Below, piece after piece: positions 23,881 through 36,068 of a stretch of 64,000 bases of DNA. Under the pieces are notes generated by a model, which was not told the DNA's origin, ran no database searches, and worked only from the letters and a program-made list of their open reading frames with translations. The DNA is from Chondrosia reniformis (taxonomy: Eukaryota > Porifera > Demospongiae > Chondrillida > Chondrillidae): contig OX359190.1 in NCBI GenBank assembly GCA_947172415.1, positions 9,362,001 to 9,426,000 of the forward strand, given 5' to 3'. Made by a program: the position numbers and the translations under genes. The stretch's first letter is position 1. The number at the start of each line of letters is the position of its first letter.

Positions 23881-26573
23881 CATACATTAATTTGGTATTC
23901 CAGTATATTAATGTACATTTGGTGCTCTAACTCTGTCAAATGGAAAGATATGAAGCTCAAACTTGCTGTCAGCATTCACAGTCATGTATGAAACATTTCC
24001 AATGAGAATTTGAAATTTTCATAAATCTTTACATTTGCCCTATCTCTCACCATACATTAATTTCGTATACCAATACTTTAATGTACATTTGGTACTATAA
24101 CTCTGTAAAATGGAAAGTTAATAAGCTAAACCTTGGTGTTAGCATTCACAAACATGATTGAATCATTTCCAAAGAGTTTTTGAAATTTTTATAAATCTTT
24201 ACATTTGCCCTATCTCACACATTAATTTGGTATTCCAGTATATTAATGTACATTTGGTGCTCTAACTCTGTCAAATGGAAAGATATGAAGCTCAAACTTG
24301 GTGTCTCTATTCACACACATGTATGAAACATTTCCAATGAGAATTTGAAATTTTCATAAATCTTTACATTTGCCCTATCTCTCCCCATACATTAATTTGG
24401 TATTCCAGTATATTAATGTACATTTGGTGCTCTAACTCTGTAAAATGGAAAGATATGAAGCTCAAACTTGCTGTCAGCATTCACAGACATGTATGAAACA
24501 TTTCCAATGAGAATTTGAAATTTTCATAAATCTTTACATTTGCCCTATCTCTCACTATACATTAATTTGGTATTCCAGTATATGAATGTACATTTGGTGC
24601 TCTAACTCTGTAAAATGGAAAGATATGAAGCTCAAACTTGGTGTCTCTATTTACAGACATGTATGAAACATTTCCAATGAGAATTTGAAATTTTCATAAA
24701 TCTTTACATTTGCCCTATCTCTCACCATACATTAATTTGGTATTCCAGTATATTAATGTACATTTGGTGCTCTAACTCTGTCAAATGGAAGGATATGAAG
24801 TTCAAACTTGCTGTCAGCATTCACAGACATGTATGAAACATTTCCAATGAGAATTTGAAATTTTCATAAATCTTTACATTTGCCCTATCTCTCACCATAC
24901 ATTAGTTTGGTATTCCAGTATATTAATGTACATTTGGTGCTCTAACTCTGTAACATGGAAAGATATGAAGCTAAACCTTGGTGTCAGCATTCACAGTCAT
25001 GTATGAAACATTTCCAATGACAATTTGAAATTTTCATAAATCTATACATTTGCCCTATCTCTCACCATACATTAGTTTGGTATTCCAGTATATTAATGTA
25101 CATTTGGTGCTCTAACTCTGTCAAATGGAAAGATATGAAGCTCAAACTTGCTGTCAGCATTCACAGACATGTATGAAACATTTCCAATGACAATTTGAAA
25201 TTTTCATAAATCTTTACATTTGCCCTATCTCTCACCATACATTAATTTGGTATTCCAGTATATTAATGTACATTTGGTGCTCTAACTCTGTCAAATGGAA
25301 AGATATGAAGCTCAAACTTGCTGTCAGCATTCACAGTCATGTATGAAACATTTCCAATGAGAATTTGAAATTTTCATAAATCTTTACATTTGCCCTATCT
25401 CTCACTATACATTAATTTCGTATACCAATACTTTAATGTACATTTGGTACTATAACTCTGTAAAATGGAAAGTTAATAAGCTAAACCTTGGTGTTAGCAT
25501 TCACAAACATGATTGAATCATTTCCAAAGAGTTTTTGAAATTTTCATAAATCTTTACATTTGCCCTATCTCACACATTAATTTGGTATTCCAGTATATTA
25601 ATGTACATTTGGTGCTCTAACTCTGTCAAATGGAAAGATATGAAGCTCAAACTTGCTGTCAGCATTCACAGTCATGTATGAAACATTTCCAATGAGAATT
25701 TGAAATTTTCATAAATCTTTACATTTGCCCTATCTCTCACTATACATTAATTTCGTATACCAATACTTTAATGTACATTTGGTACTATAACTCTGTAAAA
25801 TGGAAAGTTAATAAGCTAAACCTTGGTGTTAGCATTCACAAACATGATTGAATCATTTCCAAAGAGTTTTTGAAATTTTCATAAATCTTTACATTTGCCC
25901 TATCTCACACATTAATTTGGTATTCCAGTATATTAATGTACATTTGGTGCTCTAACTCTGTCAAATGGAAAGATATGAAGCTCAAACTTGGTGTCTCTAT
26001 TCACACACATGTATGAAACATTTCCAATGAGAATTTGAAATTTTCATAAATCTTTACATTTGCCCTATCTCTCCCCATACATTAATTTGGTATTCCAGTA
26101 TATTAATGTACATTTGGTGCTCTAACTCTGTAAAATGGAAAGATATGAAGCTCAAACTTGCTGTCAGCATTCACAGACATGTATGAAACATTTCCAATGA
26201 GAATTTGAAATTTTCATAAATCTTTACATTTGCCCTATCTCTCACTATACATTAATTTGGTATTCCAGTATATGAATGTACATTTGGTGCTCTAACTCTG
26301 TAAAATGGAAAGATATGAAGCTCAAACTTGGTGTCTCTATTCACAGACATGTATGAAACATTTCCAATGAGAATTTGAAATTTTCATAAATCTTTACATT
26401 TGCCCTATCTCTCACCATACATTAACTTAAATGTACATTTAGTGATGTAACTCTGTCAAATTGGTAAATTTGAAGCTTAAACTTGGTATCCACATTCACA
26501 TACAAGTATGAAACATTTCCAAACAGTTTTAGAAATTTTGATTTCTACATAAATTTCTCATCATACATTAACT

Positions 26574-27636
26574 AACCCTAATTGCGTAATACTATAAATG
26601 GCCGACCTTGAGTAGGCGTAAGAGTGAACATGCCGTACTGTATATATTTCTGAAAAAATAGAACTCTTTGAAAGATTTCTTATACACATGGATATGCACT
26701 GTGTAGTACTTGATTGTTGTTGAAGCAGTTTCTATCCACATATATTATATGGATGTCGTTAAAGTGAAATTTTGCCGATCGACGGCCAACGAAACTCCAA
26801 AGAAAAAAAGTTGGACCATACCGAACGCTACCATCCACGACGCTCAGAGGCCGGGATCGGTGGTAACGCTCTGCCGAGTTGAGCTTTGGGTGTCACTTGC
26901 GTGAGAAGAACCAGTTCTTCTCGATATGGCCGACTCATATGAATCCTAAGATATCAGATGCCAATCCCACATTACGTGGAACCCCCCCGAAATCCGGATT
27001 ATTGGTGAGCACGTCTCTATGGCACCAACCGATTAGGAGACAGCTTCAGAGTCTAAGCGCTACCAACCTCTATGGGAACCGCTACCACCATAGAGATGTG
27101 TCCAGGTAGGCCTACTTTATAAGGTTTTGCGCTTCTATTTAAACAAGAAAATTTCAAAAGGAAACGATTGTGGTTGGCGCTATTCCATACTTAAGAATAG
27201 GGTATTTGCGAGAAAAATGTAGTCAAATTATATCAAGTTAATTCGGGATGAGTGCATCGTTCCAAGCCATTTTAAAGGTATATCCAGTATTCGTGGTTCA
27301 TCTAGAAACTGGGAAAAATGGATAGAATCCTGTAAGTGTCTTGATTGGCGGAGGAGACCAACTTTTCTGGTCCCATGTAGTAACGATTTTAGCGAGAGGT
27401 GTTCCGATATGAACGTAAACTGGTATAACCAGCCACACTCAATCTCAATTGCTGTAATAGCATAATGGCTACCTGCCTCTATGTAAAGACCTTCTGACAG
27501 CTGCGTTCTGGACTGTCCCTGCGTGTTTCTAGTTGCCCCATTCATGTCAAAACATTCTAACTTCGTATGCCGATAATTTGCAAAATAGTATCGCACGATA
27601 TATATGCTACACCCATTTAAGGTCGTATATTAGAAA
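26574..27636. repeat. Satellite-embedded core, copy 2
   Basis: Near-identical to copy 1, 7,301 bases further on, with the same open frames (26,710-26,904, 26,879-27,109, minus 27,228-27,596). One visible difference from copy 1 is agctgcgttctgg where copy 1 has agctgtgttctgg. It is flanked by the same diverged monomers, so the core and its flanks were duplicated together. Confidence 0.75.
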
Positions 27637-30142
27637 TTTAATGTACATTAGAGTGCTGTAGCTCTGTCAAATGGAGAGATATGAAGCTTTAACTTAACGT
27701 CAGCATTCACAGACATGTTTGAAACATTTCCAATGAGAATTTGAAATTTTCATAAATCTTTACATTTGCCCTATCTCTCACCATACATTAATTTGGTATT
27801 CCAGTATATTAATGTACATTTGGTGCTCTAATTCTGTCAAATGGAAAGATATGAAGCTCAAACTTGCTGTCAGCATTCACAGACATGTATGAAACATTTC
27901 CAATGAGAATTTGAAATTTTCATAAATCTTTACATTTGCCCTATCTCTCACCATACATTAATTTCGTATACCAATACTTTAATGTACATTTGGTACTATA
28001 ACTCTGTAAAATGGAAAGTTAATAAGCTAAACCTTGGTGTCAGCATTCACAAACATGATTGAATCATTTCCAAAGAGTTTTTGAAAATTTTATAAATCTT
28101 TACATTTGCCCTATCTCTCACCATACATTAATTTGGTATTCCAGTATATTAATGTACATTTGGTGCTCTAACTCTGTCAAATGGAAGGATATGAAGCTCA
28201 AACTTGGTGTCTCTATTCACAGACATGTATGAAACATTTCCAATGAGAATTTGAAATTTTCATAAATCTTTACATTTGCCCTATCTCTCACCATACATTA
28301 ATTTGGTATTCCAGTATATTAATGTACATTTGGTGCTCTAACTCTGTCAAATGGAAGGATATGAAGTTCAAACTTGCTGTCAGCATTCACAGACATGTAT
28401 GAAACATTTCCAATGAGAATTTGAAATTTTCATAAATCTTTACATTTGCCCTATCTCTCACCATACATTAGTTTGGTATTCCAGTATATTAATGTACATT
28501 TGGTGCTCTAACTCTGTAACATGGAAAGATATGAAGCTAAACCTTGGTGTCAGCATTCACAGTCATGTATGAAACATTTCCAATGACAATTTGAAATTTT
28601 CATAAATCTATACATTTGCCCTATCTCTCACCATACATTAGTTTGGTATTCCAGTATATTAATGTACATTTGGTGCTCTAACTCTGTCAAATGGAAAGAT
28701 ATGAAGCTCAAACTTGCTGTCAGCATTCACAGACATGTATGAAACATTTCCAATGACAATTTGAAATTTTCATAAATCTTTACATTTGCCCTATCTCTCA
28801 CCATACATTAATTTGGTATTCCAGTATATTAATGTACATTTGGTGCTCTAACTCTGTCAAATGGAAAGATATGAAGCTCAAACTTGCTGTCAGCATTCAC
28901 AGTCATGTATGAAACATTTCCAATGAGAATTTGAAATTTTCATAAATCTTTACATTTGCCCTATCTCTCACTATACATTAATTTCGTATACCAATACTTT
29001 AATGTACATTTGGTACTATAACTCTGTAAAATGGAAAGTTAATAAGCTAAACCTTGGTGTTAGCATTCACAAACATGATTGAATCATTTCCAAAAAGTTT
29101 TTGAAATTTTCATAAATCTTTACATTTGCCCTATCTCACACATTAATTTGGTATTCCAGTATATTAATGTACATTTGGTGCTCTAACTCTGTCAAATGGA
29201 AAGATATGAAGCTCAAACTTGCTGTCAGCATTCACAGTCATGTATGAAACATTTCCAATGAGAATTTGAAATTTTCATAAATCTTTACATTTGCCCTATC
29301 TCTCACTATACATTAATTTCGTATACCAATACTTTAATGTACATTTGGTACTATAACTCTGTAAAATGGAAAGTTAATAAGCTAAACCTTGGTGTTAGCA
29401 TTCACAAACATGATTGAATCATTTCCAAAAAGTTTTTGAAATTTTCATAAATCTTTACATTTGCCCTATCTCACACATTAATTTGGTATTCCAGTATATT
29501 AATGTACATTTGGTGCTCTAACTCTGTCAAATGGAAAGATATGAAGCTCAAACTTGGTGTCTCTATTCACACACATGTATGAAACATTTCCAATGAGAAT
29601 TTGAAATTTTCATAAATCTTTACATTTGCCCTATCTCTCACCATACATTAATTTGGTATTCCAGTATATTAATGTACATTTGGTGCTCTAACTCTGTAAA
29701 ATGGAAAGATATGAAGCTCAAACTTGCTGTCAGCATTCACAGACATGTATGAAACATTTCCAATGAGAATTTGAAATTTTCATAAATCTTTACATTTGCC
29801 CTATCTCTCACTATACATTAATTTGGTATTCCAGTATATGAATGTACATTTGGTGCTCTAACTCTGTAAAATGGAAAGATATGAAGCTCAAACTTGGTGT
29901 CTCTATTCACAGACATGTATGAAACATTTCCAATGAGAATTTGAAATTTTCATAAATCTTTACATTTGCCCTATCTCTCACCATACATTAACTTAAATGT
30001 ACATTTAGTGATGTAACTCTGTCAAATTGGTAAATTTGAAGCTTAAACTTGGTATCCACATTCACATACAAGTATGAAACATTTCCAAACAGTTTTTTTA
30101 GAAATTTTGATTTCTACATAAATTTCTCATCATACATTAACT

Positions 30143-31205
30143 AACCCTAATTGCGTAATACTATAAATGGCCGACCTTGAGTAGGCGTAAGAGTGAACAT
30201 GCCGTACTGTATATATTTCTGAAAAAATAGAACTCTTTGAAAGATTTCTTATACACATGGATATGCACTGTGTAGTACTTGATTGTTGTTGAAGCAGTTT
30301 CTATCCACATATATTATATGGATGTCGTTAAAGTGAAATTTTGCCGATCGACGGCCAACGAAACTCCAAAGAAAAAAAGTTGGACCATACCGAACGCTAC
30401 CATCCACGACGCTCAGAGGCCGGGATCGGTGGTAACGCTCTGCCGAGTTGAGCTTTGGGTGTCACTTGCGTGAGAAGAACCAGTTCTTCTCGATATGGCC
30501 GACTCATATGAATCCTAAGATATCAGATGCCAATCCCACATTACGTGGAACCCCCCCGAAATCCGGATTATTGGTGAGCACGTCTCTATGGCACCAACCG
30601 ATTAGGAGACAGCTTCAGAGTCTAAGCGCTACCAACCTCTATGGGAACCGCTACCACCATAGAGATGTGTCCAGGTAGGCCTACTTTATAAGGTTTTGCG
30701 CTTCTATTTAAACAAGAAAATTTCAAAAGGAAACGATTGTGGTTGGCGCTATTCCATACTTAAGAATAGGGTATTTGCGAGAAAAATGTAGTCAAATTAT
30801 ATCAAGTTAATTCGGGATGAGTGCATCGTTCCAAGCCATTTTAAAGGTATATCCAGTATTCGTGGTTCATCTAGAAACTGGGAAAAATGGATAGAATCCT
30901 GTAAGTGTCTTGATTGGCGGAGGAGACCAACTTTTCTGGTCCCATGTAGTAACGATTTTAGCGAGAGGTGTTCCGATATGAACGTAAACTGGTATAACCA
31001 GCCACACTCAATCTCAATTGCTGTAATAGCATAATGGCTACCTGCCTCTATGTAAAGACCTTCTGACAGCTGCGTTCTGGACTGTCCCTGCGTGTTTCTA
31101 GTTGCCCCATTCATGTCAAAACATTCTAACTTCGTATGCCGATAATTTGCAAAATAGTATCGCACGATATATATGCTACACCCATTTAAGGTCGTATATT
31201 AGAAA
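30143..31205. repeat. Satellite-embedded core, copy 3
   Basis: Third copy, 3,569 bases after copy 2, and like copy 2 it has agctgcgttctgg. The left-flanking diverged monomer has a longer T run (acagttttttta). Copies 2 and 3 are therefore the closest pair. Open frames at 30,279-30,473, 30,448-30,678 and minus 30,797-31,165 are the same as in the other copies. Confidence 0.75.
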
Positions 31206-32249
31206 TTTAATGTACATTAGAGTGCTGTAGCTCTGTCAAATGGAGAGATATGAAGCTTTAACTTAACGTCAGCATTCACAGACATGTTTGAAACATTTCC
31301 AATGAGAATTTGAAATTTTCATAAATCTTTACATTTGCCCTATCTCTCACCATACATTAATTTGGTATTCCAGTATATTAATGTACATTTGGTGCTCTAA
31401 TTCTGTCAAATGGAAAGATATGAAGCTCAAACTTGCTGTCAGCATTCACAGACATGTATGAAACATTTCCAATGAGAATTTGAAATTTTCATAAATCTTT
31501 ACATTTGCCCTATCTCTCACCATACATTAATTTCGTATACCAATACTTTAATGTACATTTGGTACTATAACTCTGTAAAATGGAAAGTTAATAAGCTAAA
31601 CCTTGGTGTCAGCATTCACAAACATGATTGAATCATTTCCAAAGAGTTTTTGAAAATTTTATAAATCTTTACATTTGCCCTATCTCTCACTATACATTAA
31701 TTTCGTATACCAATACTTTAATGTACATTTGGTACTATAACTCTGTCAAATGGAAAGATATGAAGCTCAAACTTGCTGTCAGCATTCACAGACGTGTATG
31801 AAACATTTCCAATGAGAATTTGAAATTTTCATAAATCTTTACATTTGCCCTATCTCTCACTATACATTAATTTGGTATTCCAGTATATTAATGTACATTT
31901 GGTGCTGTAACTCTGTCAAATGGAAGGATATGAAGCTCAAACTTGGTGTCTCTATTCACAGACATGTATGAAACATTTCCAATGAGAATTTGAAATTTTC
32001 ATAAATCTTTACATTTGCCCTATCTCTCACCATACATTAATTTGGTATTCCAGTATATTAATGTACATTTGGTGCTCTAACTCTGTCAAATGGAAGGATA
32101 TGAAGTTCAAACTTGCTGTCAGCATTCACAGACATGTATGAAACATTTCCAATGAGAATTTGAAATTTTCATAAATCTTTACATTTGCCCTATCTCTCAC
32201 CATACATTAATTTCGTATACCAATACTTTAATATACATTTTGTACTATA

Positions 32250-33333
32250 TACACCATATTCCTACATACTATACCTACTAGCCTATAGGGACCTAAACCT
32301 GGAGAGAGCTTTGGATGAAGATACAGGTCCTGGAGACTTTTCTTTTCTTCTCTTTCTTCTTCTAATCCACTGGGCCAGACTTGCACTGGTTGGCATTTAA
32401 TAAAACTTCAGTCCACCAGCTATGATTAGACTTCGGTCACTTGACAGCTAGTCTTGCATATATAACATTCTCCATGCAGTGATTATTCAGCAATCACTTC
32501 ACAGTTAATTAAATAATGTACGTATAGATATACGTATGCCAAACAAATTGCAGCATAAATGTACTATATCTTTTAGATCTGTCGGTTCTTTGTACGTCTA
32601 GAATCACATTTTGGCTCAATGGTTTGGGGTCTTCATCAGCAAATAATGAAAAAGGTTTTCAGTGGTCCTTTTCATAGTAAACTTTTACCACCTTTTTCAC
32701 TTCCTGTTACATGATCCACATTTCCTGTCACATGATCTTCAACCAGAAGAGAAGAAGAGGAAGTATAAAAAGGTTTCCAGGAATGCTGTAGAATGATTCA
32801 TTGGTTCATTCCTTGACATTGCTGGATCCTTAGCACTTCCTTGACTCTCCTCCTGTGCCAATTTGTTTCCCTGTCAGCAATTCTGGCCTGGTCCCAAACA
32901 ATAGCATGGCCCAAGAACTGAAAGATGTATTATCTAAAGGATAAGTTCAGTGCGGTTAGAAGAAATTTTTATCAGAGAGTATGGTAGTACTCTCTAAGTA
33001 AGAATGGCGGGGGAAAAAATGGCCGCCCTATCCAATGTATTATCAATTATTACCTCATTAATCACCAAAACACTTCTGTGTTTGAGCGCACCATTCCTAA
33101 TTCAGGTTGGTGTGCCAAAACACAGAAGTGTATGGTTAAGTTGCTTAAATTTCAGTATATATGCAACTTCTGTATGATTTGCTTTATCATATAATCAGTG
33201 TCTTGTTTTGATACTTTTTGCTGATGTATTAGTGAACACTAATTCTAACATAATTTTATACTTGTTCTATTATGAATGTACTGAACAAAATATGAATATA
33301 AAATTAACAGTTAATTAAAACACAAGTTAGATA
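32250..33333. other. Right half of the gene 6/7 spacer
   Basis: No gene. Paralogous to about 4,856-5,949, beginning with tacaccatattcctacat. It carries the same dispersed block (32,278-32,400), degraded hammerhead-like core (minus, 32,633-32,639) and MITE-like block (32,970-33,270). Confidence 0.75.
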
Positions 33334-35160
33334 CTAGTCTGTCTTAATGTCAACACTGAAGTAAAGACAATCATTTCTCAAGAAAATAATGTTCTGTTGT
33401 GTGGTATGGGATATGTCAGTATGGGAGAAACAATTATGGTAACCCCTGCCTTGGGCTCTCCCTTCTTTAACACGACCACTCGCAACTTCTAGAACATTTC
33501 TATCATAGATAAGGGTACATGAGTGATGGTTATCTGGCCGTAGTTGGTTTAGTAAGGTGACTGTGATTGTTCCTCTGAATGGCCACTTGAGATTGTCATC
33601 ATATTCGCCTTTCATCAGATGTGTAAACACTGACACGTGTGTACCTTTATAATTAGCATAAACACGCAGACACATCTTGTAACCTCCAAAATGAGAGTAG
33701 AATGGAGCACTGTACCATTGTCTGATCATCCTGGTTTTAGATTCAAATCCAGACAGTCGGATAATGTGAGGTGGTTGATATGAGAGAGGGGCACTCAGCC
33801 ATGATCCAGGAGATGCTGAAGGTGTGGCTTTTTCACTTGTATGGAAATCTCCTGGTTCTACTTCAACACTGTCTATTCGGAAGTAGAGAGCATCTCCTTT
33901 CAGATAGCAACTATTCTTCTCTTCTTTGTACTTTAGGCCATTGTGTGAAATTAGTGTATGTGTACCCCAACCAGCCCCTCTTCCTTTCATAACTCGGCTG
34001 GTATAGTCTCCAGTAATCTCTTCAGCATAATCAATTTTAATGAAGCAATGGTTATTTGATTTTAGTTGGTCTAGTAGGGTGACTGTGATTGTTCCTCTGA
34101 ATGGCCACTTGAGATTGTCATCATTTTCACCTTTCATCAGACATGTAAACACTGACACGTGTGTACCTTTACCATCACCAAATCCGTTGGCATAAACGTT
34201 CAGACACATCTTGTAACCTCCAAAATGAGAGTAGAATGGAGCACTGGACCATATTTTATTCTGTTTATTCATTTCACCAAATTTATCCATCTTTATAATC
34301 AAAGGAGGAAGAGGGTAACAGGAAGGCTTAGAGCAAAGCCAGTGACGGAAGGGAGGTTCATAAGGTTCCCTTGAACAAGATCTAGACAAAGCCATAGAAA
34401 GCCCACTTACAGTATCCAATGTCTTCTCCATGTGACCGTCCTTCTCATCTTGAAGATGCTTATTAAGATCCTTCCTCTTAATCACTAAATCACATCCCAT
34501 TTGGGAATATTCACAAGCTACCAGTTCTTCCTCACATGTTGCTAAATGATGCTTCATGTCACCTCGTTTCACTGTCTTCCTACATCCAGCAGGACAAGGA
34601 AGAGGAAAGGAAGTGCAGATGGTGTAGTGAGAAGTAGTGATTAATTCAAACACGCCATTTCGTCCACAGTGAGGACAGGGAAGTGGACGAAGCTTGCATT
34701 CCTTGTCAGCATGATCCTTTATTTTATGTCGCTGACCTCTCACTCCACAATCTAAAGGGCAGGGTATTACCTCAAAGGAACACTTGCTGGTCATGTGATC
34801 ATCACACTCTCCAAGATCTCCCTGCCACTTGCAACCTCGCTTACTATTCAAACATTTCACCTGTAGATTTCTAACCTGCCTCATTGTTCGATTATCAGCA
34901 AAGATCTGACACTTAACTCTACAAACAGGACATTGATTTAAGATCTTGATACATCTAGCACAAAAAACATGGCCGCAAGATGTCTGTTTAGCATCATTAA
35001 CCAGTTCAAGGCAAATGGGACATTTCAGTTCTTCAAGTAGTCCTGGATCCTTCAACAGGAAAGTGTACTCTTTCCCCTTGTACCTAAACTCTTTTGAATA
35101 CAGGCCATCTACTCTCTTTACAAAATACTGTACAGCTTGTTTTGATTTACTAAAAGCCAT
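33334..35160 (-). CDS. TRAF gene 7: RING / TRAF zinc finger / double MATH protein (608 aa)
   Basis: Open copy just right of the satellite. The RING is intact (CARCIKILNQCPVC), the zinc fingers are the SFEVIPCP type, and one linker segment is unusual (GRNGVFELITT instead of GREGVFDLITT). MATH1 starts with a variant FGEMNKQNKIW. Both variable loops match genes 3 and 5. The MATH2 hairpin lacks four residues (ANYKGTH), as in gene 5. The start is the ATG of MAFSKSKQ; the codon two positions upstream is TTG. The 5' box reads gatatcag instead of gatgtcat. Confidence 0.93.
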   Translation of the reverse strand: MAFSKSKQAVQYFVKRVDGLYSKEFRYKGKEYTFLLKDPGLLEELKCPICLELVNDAKQTSCGHVFCARCIKILNQCPVCRVKCQIFADNRTMRQVRNLQVKCLNSKRGCKWQGDLGECDDHMTSKCSFEVIPCPLDCGVRGQRHKIKDHADKECKLRPLPCPHCGRNGVFELITTSHYTICTSFPLPCPAGCRKTVKRGDMKHHLATCEEELVACEYSQMGCDLVIKRKDLNKHLQDEKDGHMEKTLDTVSGLSMALSRSCSREPYEPPFRHWLCSKPSCYPLPPLIIKMDKFGEMNKQNKIWSSAPFYSHFGGYKMCLNVYANGFGDGKGTHVSVFTCLMKGENDDNLKWPFRGTITVTLLDQLKSNNHCFIKIDYAEEITGDYTSRVMKGRGAGWGTHTLISHNGLKYKEEKNSCYLKGDALYFRIDSVEVEPGDFHTSEKATPSASPGSWLSAPLSYQPPHIIRLSGFESKTRMIRQWYSAPFYSHFGGYKMCLRVYANYKGTHVSVFTHLMKGEYDDNLKWPFRGTITVTLLNQLRPDNHHSCTLIYDRNVLEVASGRVKEGRAQGRGYHNCFSHTDISHTTQQNIIFLRNDCLYFSVDIKTD

Positions 35161-36068
35161 TGTCAATTAATGCTCACACGACACACATGAGGTATGATAT
35201 CAGTTTGGGAGGAGCTAATACTGCCATTATCAACCCCATTATAATGCAAGAATACGTAGATTGCCACTTCCTGTAACAAATGGCAATCAGAATAGACTCT
35301 TAGTACAATATATGGTGTTCATATACATGTAGTAAGACACTTAACATACAATTACTGAAGTGAATTACACGTTCATATCACTACTATAGGATGATGACAC
35401 CTACAGTGAATACCAACATCAAATCACACATTATTATGAAGTATTATTTTTAGACCCCAATTTTGAGGAGGGCTGGGAGTAATTATAGGTTTATTACTGT
35501 GTATAAGTATTATACTTGGATATGTCAACACACCTAATATAAGTAACTCTGAAATCAGCAGTAGAGAGCTAAGATCCATTTAATAGCTTACAGTTTTTTT
35601 ATCTACCTAAATATGATTTACATTTTACTTTACTGATATTATATTATAGTATATACATTCCCCATACACATCACGTTAGAGCAAGAATGAGTTGCACCAT
35701 GATATGGTGTACCCAAACACTGCAAAATATAGCTATGTATTTATGTTTTTTTCATCTTGGATGACTATTACTGGCCATGGAAGGTGATCACGTTCATTAA
35801 TCAATAATTGGATTTCTGTTCACCAGCCAGCCAAGGTAGCCTTGGGCTTCACTTTGCGTGATCATTTACCACTGATGAAGATTCCATGATTGGGGTCGAA
35901 ACGTTTGGTTCATTGACAAGATCCATTTGTCCAATTCAGCTCGGCTAGTGTGATACTGAAAGACTTTGTAATGTTAGTACCTAGCCACACAGAAATCTTC
36001 AGAGAAATTAAATGAATGAACTAAGAAAATATGAATATAAAATTCATAGTTAAAAGACAAGTTAGATA
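35161..36068. other. Spacer between genes 7 and 8, with retroelement-like insert
   Basis: No gene. Ordinary spacer to about 35,835, then inserted material with a hammerhead-like core (35,872-35,903) and the stretch cgtttggttcattgacaag, shared with the 37,908-39,145 spacer. The usual spacer end before the gene 8 stop resumes at about 36,005. Confidence 0.65.
35840..36000 (+). mobile_element. Short repeat with hammerhead-ribozyme-like core (copy b)
   Basis: Contains CTGATGA (35,872-35,878), an imperfect stem II segment (agattcc / ggggtc) and GAAAC (35,898-35,902). These are the conserved core blocks of a type I hammerhead ribozyme in the right order and spacing. Nearly the same sequence recurs at 38,941-39,060. 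Such motifs are known from Penelope-like elements and retrozymes. The stem II pairing is mismatched, so activity is doubtful. Confidence 0.5.

Larger units (their letters stand above)
17130..32249. repeat. Satellite array, ~170-bp monomers, inserted in a TRAF spacer
   Basis: Tandem AT-rich monomers of about 170 bp, as shown by recurrence of attaatgtacatttggtgct at 17,281, 17,451, 17,621 and onward. There are two main monomer types. Type A carries gatatgaagctcaaacttg and cagacatgtatgaaacattt. Type B carries gttaataagctaaaccttgg, aaacatgattgaatcattt and cgtataccaatacttta. The array begins (tataactctgtaaaatgg) and ends (ttttgtactata) at the same register of a B monomer, so it contains about a whole number of monomers. 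It is broken by three copies of a unique core. No coding function is visible in the monomers. The length is nucleosome-like, as in many centromeric or heterochromatic satellites, but there is no CENP-B box and no evidence that this is a centromere. Confidence 0.95.

Noticed and set aside
17130-32249. Could the repeat array be a CRISPR or contain ribozymes?
   Set aside because: Monomers are contiguous without spacers, far longer than CRISPR repeats, and there are no cas genes. I checked the monomer on both strands for CTGANGA followed by GAAA; ccaatgagaatttgaaat is only superficially similar and lacks the CTGA core.
17130-32249. Centromere
   Set aside because: Unit length is suggestive, but no CENP-B box was found, the array is only about 15 kb and sits between copies of a protein-coding array, so there is no support for centromere function.
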